Assembly (NCBI GenBank): GCA_903813345.2
Contig: CAIIXF020000002.1
Coordinates: 20,166,455 to 20,226,454, forward strand
DNA: 60,000 bases
Direction: 5' to 3'
DNA from: Owenia fusiformis
Taxonomy: Eukaryota; Annelida; Polychaeta; Sabellida; Oweniidae
The translations under genes and the position numbers were made by a program. This document shows positions 1 through 11,410 of the stretch, piece by piece. The notes under the pieces were generated by a model, which did no database searches, was not told where the DNA came from, and worked only from the letters and a program-made list of their open reading frames with translations. Numbering within the stretch: the stretch's first letter is position 1; each line of letters begins with the position of its first letter.

Positions 1-231
1 TCAAGCGTCAGTTTCATGTGAGCTACTCATACATGTGATAGGTCCGATAATTCCTTACAAACATCCAATCAGCAACTTTAATCCCTGCCACATTGCTTTC
101 CCGCGCTTACTTACATAGAATAGCGTAAAGCTTGACGAACGTAAAAAATAAACGCCGATATATCATTTTTCCATTTTTTCAACTTTCAAGATCGAAGATG
201 AAGATTTCATTTGAAATTATCAGTTCAAATT

Positions 232-300
232 TCCCGCCGGTTAACCGACTTTAACCGGTAAAAACCCCCGGTTAACCGGTTAATGCTCAAGCGGTTAATT
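232..300. repeat. Short palindromic CCGGTTAACCGG cluster
   Basis: Several copies of the palindromic core GGTTAACCGGTTAA and its halves lie in about 70 bp, directly before the GC-rich minisatellite. Nothing was recognised in bases 1-231. Confidence 0.5.
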
Positions 301-1760
301 GACACCACTACTAAATAGGCCCCAGAGACATTCAAAAGCACGGCAGTGGTCCCACATGATCCGAAAAAGCATCCCAGTGCCCCAAAGTGGCCCCCAAAAG
401 CGTTCTAGTGGCCCCTGTGGCCCCCTAAGCATACTTGCGGCTCCTATGACTCCCACAATCATCCTAGTGGCCCCCAGATGCCCCAAAAAGCATCCCAATA
501 GCCCCATGATGCCCCCAAAAAGCATCATAGTGGCCCCATGTGGTCCTCAAAAGCATCCTAGTTGTCCCCAGTGGCCTTCAAAAACAAAAAATTAGTGCTG
601 CTATGAGGCCCTCAAAAGTATCCTAGTACCCCTCTGTGACCCATGACATCAACCCAGTGGCCACCTGTGGTCCCAAAACGTTGCCCCGAAAAGCATCTCA
701 GTGGCCCTAAGTGGCCTCGAAAAGCACTCCAAAGGCCCCAAACTCATTCTAGAGGCCCCAAAAGCTTCCCATTTGCCCCCCAGTGGCCCCCAAAAAGCAT
801 ACTAATGACACCCAGTGGCCCAAAAAAGCATCCAAGTGGCCCCATTTTGCCCCCTAAAAGCATCCTAGTGGCCCACCAAAGCATCCTATTGACCCTTGTG
901 GCCCCAAAAAAGCATCCCAGTGGCCTCTAAAAGCACTTCAATGGGGCCTAAAGTCGTTCTACTTGCCCCCAATGCCCCCAAAATCTTCCCATTTCCCCCG
1001 CCAGTGGCCCCCAAAAAGCATACTAGTGACACCCAGTGGCCCAAAAAGCATCCAAGTAGCTCAACTATGCCCCCTAAAAGCATCCTAGTGGCCCCCCAAA
1101 GCATCCAATTGGCCCCTTGTGATCCTAAAAAGCATCTCAGTGGCCCCAGGTGGCCTCTAAAAGCACTTTAATGGGCCCTAAAATCATTCTAGTGGCCCCC
1201 AGTGACCCAAAAACCTTCCCATTTGCCGCCCCAGTGGCCCCCAAAAAGCATACTAGTGACACCCAGTGGTCCAAAAAGCATCCAAGTGGCCCCATTATAC
1301 CCCCTAAAAGCATACTAGTGGCCCCCGAAAGCATCCTATTGGCCCCCTGTGACCCCAAAAAGCATCTCAGTGGCCCCAGGTGGCCTCTAAAAGCACTCCA
1401 ATGGGCCCCTGTGGACCCCAAAATCATTTAAGTGGCCCCAAAAAGCATCCAAGTAGCCCTTGAAAGCATCCTATTAGCCCCCAGTGGCCCCCAAAACCAT
1501 GCTAGTGGCCCCCTGAGGCCACCAGAAGCATGCAAATGGCATCCCATGGCCATAAAAAGCACCCTGGTGGCCCCTGTGACCCCTTAAAGCATCCCTGTAG
1601 CCCTCAAGCCCCATATGAATTCCAGTGGACCCCCGTGGCCCCCAAATGCATCCTAGTAGACCCCTGTGGTCCCAAAACAAATTTAAGTGGCCCCGATGGC
1701 ATCAAAAACATGCAAGTGGCCCTCAATAGCATGGTAGTGGCCCCCTATGGCCTATGGACT
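299..1760. repeat. GC-rich minisatellite with higher-order repeat
   Basis: The stretch is built of degenerate units of about 20-35 bp around AAAAGCATCCTAGTGGCCCC. A higher-order period of about 220-230 bp is visible: the marker CTTCCCATTT recurs at about 766, 985 and 1215, each followed by the same order of unit variants. Long open frames occur on both strands because the units rarely contain stops; they are low-complexity, repetitive in protein sequence and not credible genes. A piece of the same array, inverted, sits inside the LINE at 37684-37800. Confidence 0.85.
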
Positions 1761-1927
1761 GATATATCAAAAGATGTCTGCAAAAAACAAAATGACCTTG
1801 AACTTTGGAGAAATCTACTATTCTGGTATCTTCTTTTGTAAGAAATATAAAGTACTAATGACACAGTGCTGACATCTTCCAATATACTCAAAAAACGTGC
1901 CATATTCGGGACATAGACACTAATGGG

Positions 1928-2227
1928 TTAAAGCTCTTCTTCTATCTAATGGTTCTATCTTATTGTTTATGGGAGGGGGTTATGTTAATCCAATATGATG
2001 TTGCTATGGTAACCAGGTGAATATGCCAGGTGAGGAAAATTTCATATACACCAGAGCTATCATGATGACAAAGATAGAAGCAAAACTTTGGAAAAGTCTT
2101 GAAAAATGGGGACGGCATATTCACCTGGTTACCATAGCTAACATAGGCATAGCCAGGGGGTGTAATGAGTACACCCCCCCCCTGTAACCAATAAAAATAG
2201 AACCATTAGATAGAAGAAGAGTTTTAA
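1928..2227. mobile_element. MITE with TTAA target duplication
   Basis: Inverted terminal repeats share the core CTCTTCTTCTATCTAATGG at the left (from 1934) and its reverse complement at the right, with TTAA at 1928-1931 and 2224-2227. A second inverted block around GGTAACCAGGTGAATATGCC lies further in. TTAA duplications are typical of piggyBac-type elements, but the ends do not match those of the piggyBac copy at 30.7-37.3 kb. Confidence 0.7.
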
Positions 2228-3987
2228 AATGCATTTGACTTGAAGCTTCTAGCTCAGTTTTGAAGGAAGTTGCATCAATTTTTGTCAAATTAAACTTTAA
2301 AAATCTTTAAAAAAATTTGTGTCGAAGCACCCCCCCCCCCCCGACTGAGAGCTTGCTGCGCCCCTGATTAACAATTGTCCTTATGACATCATAAAATAAC
2401 ACAATCCAAATTAAATAATTTTCTATAGTTATTTGGTTATTTTCTGTCACCAAATTTTATATACAATACATGTCATTTTAATGGTCAAAATGTAACATTT
2501 CCTAAAGAATTCTCTTGTTTACAGCTACTTGCTGTTACCATAGCAACAGCGTGAATTGGACACTTTCATTACATTTATTCAATGACTTATGACCGACCAT
2601 ACATGTATGGATGTAATAAACTAATAAACTCAACTAAAAGAAATAAACTAATTAAATAGTTAAAAGCATTACTGACCATATTAAAAATAATAATTTCGCA
2701 GATTTATACATCATGATTAAAACAAAATACACAAAAACAAACAGTTATGACGTCATAATTAAAATGCAAATCACCCTATTTGCATATTTTATGAACTGTA
2801 TGATTGCTTCATCTATCACCTTTGATTTTGTGCAAATTTCATTGAAATCTGAGCAATAATGACGAAGATATGGGCCAAACATCGAAAAGAGCCCCTAAAA
2901 GTGGGTGTGGCATATTTACTTTGTTACCATAGTGACGCTGCCGCGGATTAAGAATCGCAACTTAATATATTTTGAGTTCGTTATCTATTACCTTCCATTT
3001 GGTGTGAATTTCATCGAAATCTAAGCAATAATGAAGGAGATAAGGCCCAAACACTGAAAAGACCCCTTAAAAGTGGGCGTGGCTCATTTACTTGGTTACC
3101 ATAGCAACGCCGTCGCGGATTCAGAATTGCCAACATCATTTTTCTTGCTAAGTATCACATATAGTTCATAAAAAATATATGTCGCTTAGCTCGCCTCTAA
3201 AAAGGACACGGAATTACATTTGCTCCCATACTAAATCGTTAATTTTATCATTCTCATTTTTGAGGTGAGCAGTTACTTTTAAATAACCTAACTAACTTAA
3301 TTCTCTTCGACAATTTGAACTACATAGTTGTCTCATTGATCATAGAGAGTTTTCGGTATAAATTTTCAGTTGAACTTAAACTGCAACTTTAACTTTTAAA
3401 TGACGTAAACACCATGAGGGAGGAAGGTTTCTCAAAGAAACCAGGAAAGTGCATTTCATTAGAAAAAAATCCTCGTTTGAGTTCCTCCCCAGTGCTATAT
3501 CTGACGTGTACAAGTACAGGTTGCGTATACGTATTCCAAAATAATATCGCAACCTCACTAATCATAAAAATGTGACTTAAGTATCGTATAAGTACGTTTG
3601 CTAAGTAATACAAAAACAATGAATAAAATATTTTGAGGGGTCCCTAAAGGGGTAACTCTCACATCACTTATATTAGGTGGTTTTGGTTTTCTCCCAACTT
3701 CTTAAGTAAAAAGAGGTTCATAAATTCTATGCTACGAGTATTATTACGAGAATTAGTGAAACTATTAATAAAACCGTATTCATCCTTGTTTTAGGTAATT
3801 TGTTAACATGCGAAGTATTGCTTCACTTGAAATCACCTTCACCATTGTCACCCTTTAATTGAATACTGTAGTTAATGCCCCAATAAACCGATGGTGACAT
3901 TTGAGGAGTCAGCAAACTACGAATAAGACGGATGTTCCTATTAGTTACAGTTATATTTATAATAAGTGAAATAAAAATACACATAAT
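2228..3987. other. Intergenic, with a ~172-bp tandem duplication
   Basis: Two diverged copies of a ~172-bp unit lie at about 2790-2961 and 2962-3130. Both carry a TTTCATYGAAATCTRAGCAA block, an AAAAGTGGGYGTGG block and a GTTACCATAG block. A related GTTACCATAGCAAC also occurs near 2534. A run of C lies at 2331-2342. No coding region is supported. Confidence 0.55.
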
Positions 3988-4962
3988 TTGAATTTGAAAA
4001 TAATCGAAATGCGGACAATGAGACCAAATCAATGTATTTTGGTTTTAATAGTGATCGCGTCTGTTAACCTTGTATTTCTTTGGCAATCGCTAAAGAGCAC
4101 AGGGATTAAAGATGTAACACAGCAGAGTAAGGACATCTCGGCAATAATTAAAGCTAAAAGGATGGTTCGAGATGAGACTTGTGAAGTCATGCTGAACATT
4201 ATTACAACATTCCCCGTATTGCAATCTCTGCGCGAAATAAAATCTCATGGATTTGGTAACATTTCTTTAAAACATTTTCAAGATCGCCAAATGGAATTCG
4301 TCCAAACTCTCTCCTCAAATATAAAACATCCATGTGTGGAAAGGATCCATCTACTCGTTGAAAACGTGGACGTTGAAGAATACATTAAAACATTGGATAC
4401 AAAGCATTTCCTCGTATCGGACGTTGATACCATGGTTCGTTTTTACAAACTGTCAAATTTCCCCACCTATAGGGATTATGCTCAGTACGTAAACGAAAAT
4501 CTGATGTTTAAGAATATAGCTATAATGAACGCTGATATATCACTCGGGGATGGATTTAACAGGATTAAAGATAGATTCTTAGTCGAACGCCGGGTCGCAT
4601 ATTCTTTAACGAGACACTCGTCCTTATTCACCAAATGTCCATCAAACCCAAACTTTTGCAGGCAGAAGTATACGGGATCCCATGATGTCCATATTTTCTA
4701 CATGGACACACCTTTCGACAAATGGAGCTTACATTTTTTGACGTACCCTATAAACAGACTAGGGGCCGAAAATTTGTTTATGCATGTTGTCGCTAAAAGA
4801 TTAAACAAGACTGTATTGAACCCATGTTCAATTTTAAAAACCCACCACAATCACTGTTCTGGACTGCGTGCAGCGGATAGTACTACTGACAAGAAGCGAA
4901 TTAATTGGGGGAAAAATTATACATATTCTACAAAGTCTGGATATTCCCAGAGGTTATTCTGA
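3988..4962 (+). CDS. Type II membrane glycosyltransferase-like protein
   Basis: Single-exon frame of 324 residues. A short basic N-terminus precedes a hydrophobic segment at about residues 17-31 (CILVLIVIASVNLVF), the layout of a Golgi type II protein with a lumenal C-terminal domain. In that domain, in order, are IAIMNADISLGDGF, YSLTRH, GSHDVHIFYMD, RLGAEN, a conserved NPC and THHNHCSGLR. This order of NADI, LTR(H/W), GS-x-D and NP...H-x-H motifs matches a poorly characterised nucleotide-sugar transferase-like family; activity and substrate are not known. The usual GCDN-type motif reads GAEN here, which may matter for catalysis. A later in-frame Met (about residue 8 or 11) could be the start. 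An AATAAA at 4967-4972 is only 5 nt after the stop. An overlapping +2 frame runs on to a consensus GTAAGT at 5059, so the true 3' end could differ. Confidence 0.65.
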   Translation: MNLKIIEMRTMRPNQCILVLIVIASVNLVFLWQSLKSTGIKDVTQQSKDISAIIKAKRMVRDETCEVMLNIITTFPVLQSLREIKSHGFGNISLKHFQDRQMEFVQTLSSNIKHPCVERIHLLVENVDVEEYIKTLDTKHFLVSDVDTMVRFYKLSNFPTYRDYAQYVNENLMFKNIAIMNADISLGDGFNRIKDRFLVERRVAYSLTRHSSLFTKCPSNPNFCRQKYTGSHDVHIFYMDTPFDKWSLHFLTYPINRLGAENLFMHVVAKRLNKTVLNPCSILKTHHNHCSGLRAADSTTDKKRINWGKNYTYSTKSGYSQRLF

Positions 4963-6202
4963 TTTTAATAAATCTCATAATGGATTTGGTGATAAAACCG
5001 TTTTATACCATATTTCGGAGTCAAAAGCTGGACCTATGTACATACAACACGAGTCACTTGTAAGTTAATTGATAAAGCCGTCGTGAATTTTATTATCGTG
5101 AACTGCCACTGGCGGATCTGGGGGGGGGGGCAGGGGCCCGGCAGGGGAATTCTGGGAACTACTCACTTCTTCTGAGTTTACTGAAAATGTTTCAATAAAC
5201 TTATATCTGTATTTGATTTAGAATAAGTAGCCAAGGCTACAAATGCTATAAACTTGATCGACTTGGTATAAATCTACAACTTCATGAGTTTGAAGCATTT
5301 TTCAACGTGGTATTTTGGAGAATTCAGGACTGGCCAATATAGTAAAATAAGTAAGTAGATATAAGAGAGTAATAAAGATCTACTTAACGCCTAAATGTAT
5401 TGAGATAATGTATTCATTTAAATTAATTCAAACAATATCAAAGTAGAATGGAGAATGCAAACACGTCTCATAGTAAGAAAAAGGGAAACGAAAGAATAAT
5501 GATCTGATAAGATACGAGGGGTGATCATAAAAATAGATAGATACTATGATAACTTTATAATCATCCACCGTACAATATTCACAAAATTTCTAAATCAAAG
5601 TAACCGTTTATACTCTATTTACCTTTCCATCTTCTTTGCAAGGTCAATGTCTAAAAAGACAAACACATCAGATACGAAGTGTTAAATATTATTTACATAG
5701 TACAGAAGCATAGATATGTAAAATAGATTAAGGGAGAGCGAAGTAAGAAGGGTCGTAGGGCAAGAAGTGTAACAGTGGTTTGCTGTATTTAGTGGTAAAC
5801 ATACGATGCAAAGTTGTTTCTTGCCTTACAGGGACCCTTCTTCTGCACAATGATTGTGTAAACCCCACTTTTTGCTTGTCAGGAATTAATTTGAAAGTAA
5901 TTGTAAATAAATTGCAATCCAGAGTGTGTCTCTTTTTAAATAAACTTAGCTTATAATAAAAGGAACTGCTTTATCTTCATAGGCCATTAAAATTGGCGGT
6001 CTGAGGGGCAGGAACACCTTGCCCAGCCCCGCTTTCATATAGCAGATGCAAATGATAAAGGAAGGTAGGAAATACTCATTAAGAATCCACTGAATGTTTT
6101 CTAAAAATTTCAGGTAAAGACCTATTATTTAGACATTCTTTAGACATATACAAGGTATTTCCTTAAATTTGTATTGAACGTGGCTATTAGTGTTGTTAAT
6201 AA
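4963..6202. other. Intergenic, no gene recognised
   Basis: AT-rich and without a credible frame. A CACTGGCGGATC sequence followed by a G-run at about 5107-5135 resembles the left end of the GGCCC-rich repeat family seen at 10.35 and 40.6 kb, so this may be a truncated copy. Confidence 0.5.
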
Positions 6203-6350
6203 AAAACAATATACAATTATTGACCTCTCCAGAGGTTTACTGTCAAAATTATATCCCGAGACTGCAAACCGAGACCGTAGGTCGAGGTTTACAGTCGAGG
6301 GATATAATTTTGACAGTAAACCGAATGGAGAGGTCTATAATTGTTTTGTT
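6203..6350. repeat. Fold-back inverted repeat
   Basis: Two arms of about 60 bp, each containing TACTGTCAAAATTATATCCC or its reverse complement, flank a short GC-richer loop. It abuts the transposon-related fragment at 6349-6639 and may be one end of the same element. Confidence 0.65.
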
Positions 6351-6639
6351 AGTCCGAAGAATATCTTAGATTTTTCTGACCCTTGAAGTTGACTTGAAGT
6401 TGGATCCAGACCCTCGAGACGTTCATGTTGTATTTCAGTATATCGGCAGTAAGTTCACTCAATGGAGTCAAATTACTCTCCTGGGCGAAGTTCACTAAAA
6501 GCTTTGTACAAAGATTTAGATTTTTCTTCGTATTTTGACTGTCTTTACTCTCTAAGAGACTAATAATATCCTCATCTTCAACATTTTTGAAACGGCTAGT
6601 GCTAGCGGCGGACATTTTATCGTCTGATAATGACGTCAT
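6349..6639 (-). pseudogene. Fragment resembling a Crypton-derived KIAA1958/QRICH1-type N-terminus
   Basis: The 96-residue frame contains FKNVEDEDIISLLESKDSQN, then KNTKK-like basic residues and a LTPLSELTADIL segment. This is the layout of the N-terminal SAM-like region found in Crypton tyrosine-recombinase-derived proteins of the KIAA1958/QRICH1 group (from memory of the family, not from a search). The recombinase domain is absent, so the piece is a relic or a single exon. It lies just beyond the 3' end of TNF ligand 1, on the same strand. Confidence 0.45.
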
Positions 6640-6879
6640 TTTAGTGGAATGCTGGGAATATTATTCACCGGCAATGCATTGCGCGGTGTACAGTTAAAAT
6701 TATTCACCGCTCGTTGACCAATCAAAATCGAGTATTTCAACTGAGGTACTAACAATTACAATTATTCAATTTGGCAAGTAATGACTTCCAAAGGAAGATG
6801 TAATACCTAGATAACTACAATTTAACACGTTCCCGTACTTAGATCTATTCAAACGTATAAGTTATCCTCCCTTGCACAT

Positions 6880-9013
6880 TTAAACTGAAAATGCACCAAA
6901 GTAACATAACGATGTGTCCAGTTCAATGGATTTTGCCTTGTTTATGTTCTGTTTAACATCAATGGCGAGTCGAATGGTTGAATATCGTTTCAAATACACA
7001 ACACCGCCTACATAGTTTGTATTGATGTTATAGACAATGTTGTCATTCTCTGGATGCCCCGCAGCTGTTCGAGAACACATGACTTCTTTGTCGTCACACG
7101 TTGTCTCTGAACACGGCTTGTATGTATCAGCTACGTGTAAACAATGTCCCATTTCGTGTTTTTGACCATGGAAAAAAACTTGCCCATATACGAAATAGTT
7201 TCCGGTGTATTTTACCATAATGTATGCCGCGTTGTACAGCGACGCGTTTCGTGGTGAGTCGATACGCAGTTTCAAATTTGATCTCGTTGTCGATACTGCT
7301 TCCCAGTTGCTATTGATGTTTCCTGAAATAGGAAGAACAAGATCTACAACTCCAGTGTCAGCTTGAAACTGGGAACGGTATCATACAAGGCTTTTATTTT
7401 GCAGTATTCCAAATTAGTATACGTTGGACAATTTGGGAATCATTAGATACTCATCCGTATGCTTGTAAAATGTAGGCCGTATAAAATGAGTACATGCATG
7501 AACAACGTCACACTATCACGCACGTTTAAAAAACAATGCAAAACAGAAATATTTCTTACCGTGTTTGTCAAAGGATGTGGCAAGTGGGTACTTTGACTTT
7601 ATTTTAGGTATCACATGAATGGACCCTCTCTGGAAGTACATACTCACAATTAATGAACAAACAGGATATAAGATGGGTAAATAGAGGATATCCTATGATT
7701 TGTGAGTGATATGATTTTTATCCACGAATGGATATGATATCAGCACGAGCGAGCGTAGCGAGAGAGTGCAGATATCAATAACCATGAGTGGATTAAAATC
7801 ATATCACGAGTAAATCATAGGATGTTCTTTTTATTCCATAGTTAAAGTTATCATCAGAATCGTCGGAAATTAAGTAATTTAATTCGAATTTTCCAAACGA
7901 TCCGGCGATGTTGACACTAAGCCTCGTTTTGAGTCTGAAGTAGCAAAAATCCATAAACCATCGCATACGACGTCGTATGTCATGGCTAAAAAACCGTATG
8001 TTATGGTTCAGTGAAAATTTGTCAAAAATATCATATTTTACCACTGATTACAAAAATACCGTTTTTATTTTCACATGTTATCCTATGAATATCATGCTAA
8101 CTATGGAATAATAGTGGATATGGCATGTTCACGAATAAACTTGAGCTAGAGCTGAAGATACAGCCTTTACTGGATCACGTGCTTTACTAATTTTTAGAAA
8201 CTATTGGGTGTCATAAGTTCAAGCCTAGAGATAAACTATTGTGTGTGATAAGATTGGATATCATCTCCGATCAGTGTGACGAATAAAATTACCAAAAGTA
8301 CTACCATTAACACACTGTGCTGTAATTTACAGATGTATTAATGGGGCTAAACAAACCAACGTTCCTTTACCCGAATTGAAAATCTTCTTCAGAAAAACTG
8401 TTTACGAGGCACTTCTCTGAATAAGATTTGTTTGATGTGATCATGTTTTATATAATATCTTATTGCACATAGTAAACGGTCATAAATTACGCATCGTCTT
8501 TAAATTGAAATATTCATTCCATTTGGGAGCAATTGTGCATTTTTTATATCATATCACCAAAATATCGTATGATTTTTTTCTTAGCAACATTATCTTTAGA
8601 CAGGTAAACGTATTTTAAGCACTTACCCTCGATTTTTTGGATTTTCTTTTTACGGACTTCTTTTTATGCAAGGTTCTCCTTGTTCGTCTGGCTCTAATTG
8701 GTTCATCAACTAGTAGACGATTCATCCTTGACTCGAATGTCTGTGGAGTTTCCTCATTTGGACGCAGTTTAATATCATTTGGGTAAGAAGCATTGAGAAT
8801 ATTTTCAAATTTCACCTGATATTCCACATTTGTTTTGTTAATTTTGCTTGATAATATGTTGTGTTCAAAATCATTCTCCTCATTGTTTGTTCTTTTTGGT
8901 TCTTCATCGCTTACTTTCCCAGTTTTCATATGACCCGACAGACGAATCGTCAGTAAATTCTGCACTGGGTCGAAGACCAGAAATAATAGCGCAGCAGTAG
9001 CTAATGATTTCAT
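6880..9013 (-). CDS. TNF-family ligand 1 (furin-site prohormone type)
   Basis: Three exons: 9013-8627, 7629-7560 and 7322-6880 (phases 0 and 1; donors GTAAGT and GTAAGA), joining to an open 299-residue product. Exon 1 starts MKSLATAALLFLVFDP, a signal peptide or very N-terminal anchor, followed by an acidic/basic pro-region with a sequon at N74 and RARR at residues 107-110, a furin-type site ahead of a highly basic stretch. Exon 2 holds the opening strand (SIHVIPKI). Exon 3 has GNYFVYGQVFFHG, NTNYVGGVVYL and the C-terminal LCYFGAFSV, diagnostic of the TNF fold. A Cys-rich segment between the middle strands (GHC, KPC, TTC, VMC) is shared with ligands 2 and 3. No collagen repeat is present, so it is not a simple EDA orthologue. 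The product would trimerise and act extracellularly, presumably on the divergent receptor next door. A TATAAAA lies 53-59 nt upstream of the ATG (9066-9072). Confidence 0.86.
7690..8111. repeat. Two fold-back repeats in ligand 1 intron 1
   Basis: An inverted repeat at 7690-7823 has arms around ATCATAGGA/TCCTATGAT and a GCGAGCGTAGCGAGAGAG loop. Beside it, TTATTCCATAGTTA (7831-7844) is inverted at 8098-8111 and bounds a ~280-bp MITE-like unit. The minus-strand frame inside it (7799-8044) is not considered a gene. Confidence 0.6.
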
Positions 9014-9499
9014 CTTTAACTCTATATTCAGTTTCGTTTTTTTGTTTATTGAATCTACGCAGCAGTTTTATAACTACAAATATAAATATATAGAGACACA
9101 AATGTAAGTGTCATCGGCTAGTTGGCTAGTCCATATGCTATATCAAATTACGGCTGAATATTTCATATGGTTTTTGGTTCAGTTATTTCATTGTCGTCCT
9201 ATTTGTTTAATATTTCAGTATACATTTTTAGAAATGTTTTGTTATCATGGTCATTTATTTTGTCATAAATCCAGGGGTTTTAAGTCTGGTATTTGAACTG
9301 TGGAATATCATTTAAACTTGACACCAAGCTGTACAACTTTAAGAGATAAAAAGAAATTGCCACTAAACAAATATTTTGATCAAACTTTTTATCACTTTGA
9401 CCTCATTGATCACATAAAAGTACAAATACAACTATCAATAAAAACAACTTGATTTTCAAATTCTGAGATAGATGTAGTGATTTTTGACATGATCAAAAC
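9014..9499. promoter_or_regulatory. Putative bidirectional promoter of pair 1
   Basis: Only 486 bp separate the ligand 1 ATG (minus) from the receptor 1 ATG (plus), so both 5' UTRs and promoters must overlap or abut unless non-coding first exons lie elsewhere. On the ligand side a TATAAAA (minus strand, 9066-9072) is well placed. No clear TATA was picked out for the receptor side. Shared control is an inference from spacing. Confidence 0.6.
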
Positions 9500-11410
9500 A
9501 TGTGGGCAAAAACAAAACTGTGGATTGTTGTTATAATGGTCACGGTGAATCCGAATCGCGGGGAATACCAAGAGATCTGGTTTCTTCCAGCTTCAATGGC
9601 TCTTAACTGTATGGTGAGTAAACATGGTATCATGCAGCTTTGGAATTAAGTCACAGTAGTGTGACGTGATGCAAATATTATGCAATGAATTTGTATTTTT
9701 TCACATTGTTAAATGATGCCTACGAGGACAGTATGTTATATACAATGTGATTTATGAGAATTGTGGTCCAATTATGCATATTTTATTGCATAATTATATT
9801 TTTCCAATTATTTTCTCCCCAGGCATCAATAGAGTGTGCACCTTCTTCACAAGGTACAACATGCCATGAACTGAAAGAATATATGGTGAAATACCCGGAT
9901 GGCACGACTAACTGTGTTCCTTGTACGAAATGCCCCGGGGGACAGTGTGTTGCCGCACATTGCTTTGAATATACAAACACTGTATGTAGATCGCCTCGTT
10001 CAAATGAATACATTGCGACGCATGTCTGCACAGTTTGCAGCAATTGTGGTGATACAAGGACAGTGAAGCGCAACTGTACAAAACATTCTGATACGGTTTG
10101 TGGAGACTGCAAAACTGGTATTTCACCCATAGCTACTTGTAGATATTCTATATGGCTTCCTGGCCAATCAGAACACAGTATAGCTGTGCATTATTTACGA
10201 TGACTTCACGGTCAATGGGAACACAGTTTAGCTGTTCATTATTTACGATGACTTCACGGTCAATGGGAACACAGTTTAGCTGTTCATTATTTACGATGAC
10301 TTCACGGTCAATGAGAACACAGTTTAGCACAGTTGTCACGGGCAGATCCAGAAGCTAGCACGGGGCCCACATTTCAAGTTTGAAAAAAAGCGGGGAAAAG
10401 ATTTTTGGGCCCCTATACCAAAAACTGGGCCGAAAGTTTGAAACTTTAAGGCCCATTTTTGAAAATTTGGCTTAATAATCCTAAAGGCCCAAATTTTGTC
10501 CAACAAGGCCCAAAAAGGCCCATTTCTTGAGGCCCTACAAAATTTTTGGGCCCAATTTTTTACGTGACCACCCAAACACACTTTTGAAACAGCCACCTGG
10601 ATTATGGCCAAGTGTTAAATTGACCTTTGTGAAAAGTGGTTGATTTTTATCACTACTTTCTCATAATCTGTTATAATCAAATGTAGTCGTCGAGAACTAT
10701 TTTGAAAATAATTTCTAAAATCATCCATTATTCAATTTATTTTTTCTATGTACACACCGAAATCATTGTGTTAATTTGAGATAAACATAATCTTTATTCT
10801 GAGTTGAATAAATTTATTAGATATATTGGCATGTTTACAAAAGAGGAGTCCCATGTTATTTTCATGTACATGTACTCATAACTTATTCCATACATACACT
10901 GCATCTCTTTTATTTGTGTTTAGATTACATATGGAACTCAATGATCGAGGACTGTGTGCCCTCCAAGAATAAAGGCATGTCAGATACGTCCACAAGTACA
11001 GCCCCAACGAAAGTAACCAACCCAACTAATGCAATCGAGCAGCTGACAACATTGATGTCTGTATCAAATGCTACTGCTCTCGCTGATGTTGCTGGAATAT
11101 CAGCTGGTAAGAGATATGGTGGAATTCCAGTACAATAACTCGAAAGTGACGAAACCAACCAACAATAAGATATTGAAATGACTCAGTAGTTTCATTCATA
11201 GTCTAAAGATGGGGAGGAGCCTCAATGGTTACAGTGTCAATGATTTCTGTTGTAGGCGTTTCTGTCGGCGTTGCGGTGTTGGTTATTTTATTTGCTGCCA
11301 TGGCATACCTACAGATTCAGAAAAGGAAAATACAAACTCAAACTGAGAGCAACACTCCGTTTCTCCCGAAATGGACAACATCAGAGCAGGATACAAGGAC
11401 ATCAGAGTGA
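9500..11410 (+). CDS. TNF receptor-like protein 1
   Basis: Four exons: 9500-9613, 9823-10117, 10924-11106 and 11256-11410 (phases 0,1,1), giving an open 248-residue type I membrane protein. Exon 1 (38 codons) is a signal peptide beginning MWAKTKLWIVVIMVTV. Exon 2 holds the cysteine-rich repeats: 14 cysteines with C-x2-C-x2-C spacing (CVPCTKC, CTVCSNC) and the closing RNCTKHSDTVCGDC, closest in style to the EDAR/EDA2R/TROY group. Exon 3 opens with IWNSMIEDC and is otherwise a Thr/Ser/Asn-rich stalk with several sequons. Exon 4 is the transmembrane helix (VSVGVAVLVILFAAMAYL) and a tail of about 32 residues with no death domain and no certain TRAF motif. Expected role: cell-surface binding of a TNF ligand, plausibly ligand 1. 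The short tail leaves open decoy or co-receptor function. Confidence 0.86.
10163..10326. repeat. 48-bp tandem repeat in receptor 1 intron 2
   Basis: Three near-identical 48-bp units (10183-10230, 10231-10278, 10279-10326), each with TTATTTACGATGACTTCACG and GAACACAGTTTA, follow a partial copy at 10163-10182. The open frames here come from the repeat. Confidence 0.85.
10340..10600. repeat. GGCCC-rich dispersed repeat (intron of receptor 1)
   Basis: Contains many GGCCC/GGGCC words (GGCCCAAAAAGGCCC, TTTTGGGCCC) after a GGCAGATCCA start. It is clearly related to the better-defined 248-bp element at 40578-40825 in intron 1 of receptor 4. Confidence 0.6.

Noticed and set aside
299-1841. Long open frames on both strands in the first 1.8 kb
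   Set aside because: They follow the minisatellite period, repeat the same low-complexity peptide words and exist on both strands at once.
4868-5068. Short plus-strand frame overlapping the 3' end of the glycosyltransferase-like gene
   Set aside because: It is probably an out-of-frame shadow; the GTAAGT near its end was noted but no following exon could be identified.
7799-8044. 81-residue minus-strand frame in ligand 1 intron 1
   Set aside because: It overlaps fold-back repeats and a MITE-like unit and would disrupt the ligand if included.
6880-9013. Calling the ligands ectodysplasin orthologues because of the furin site and EDAR-like receptors
   Set aside because: No collagen-like Gly-x-y repeat is present and the cysteine pattern differs; only family-level assignment is supported.
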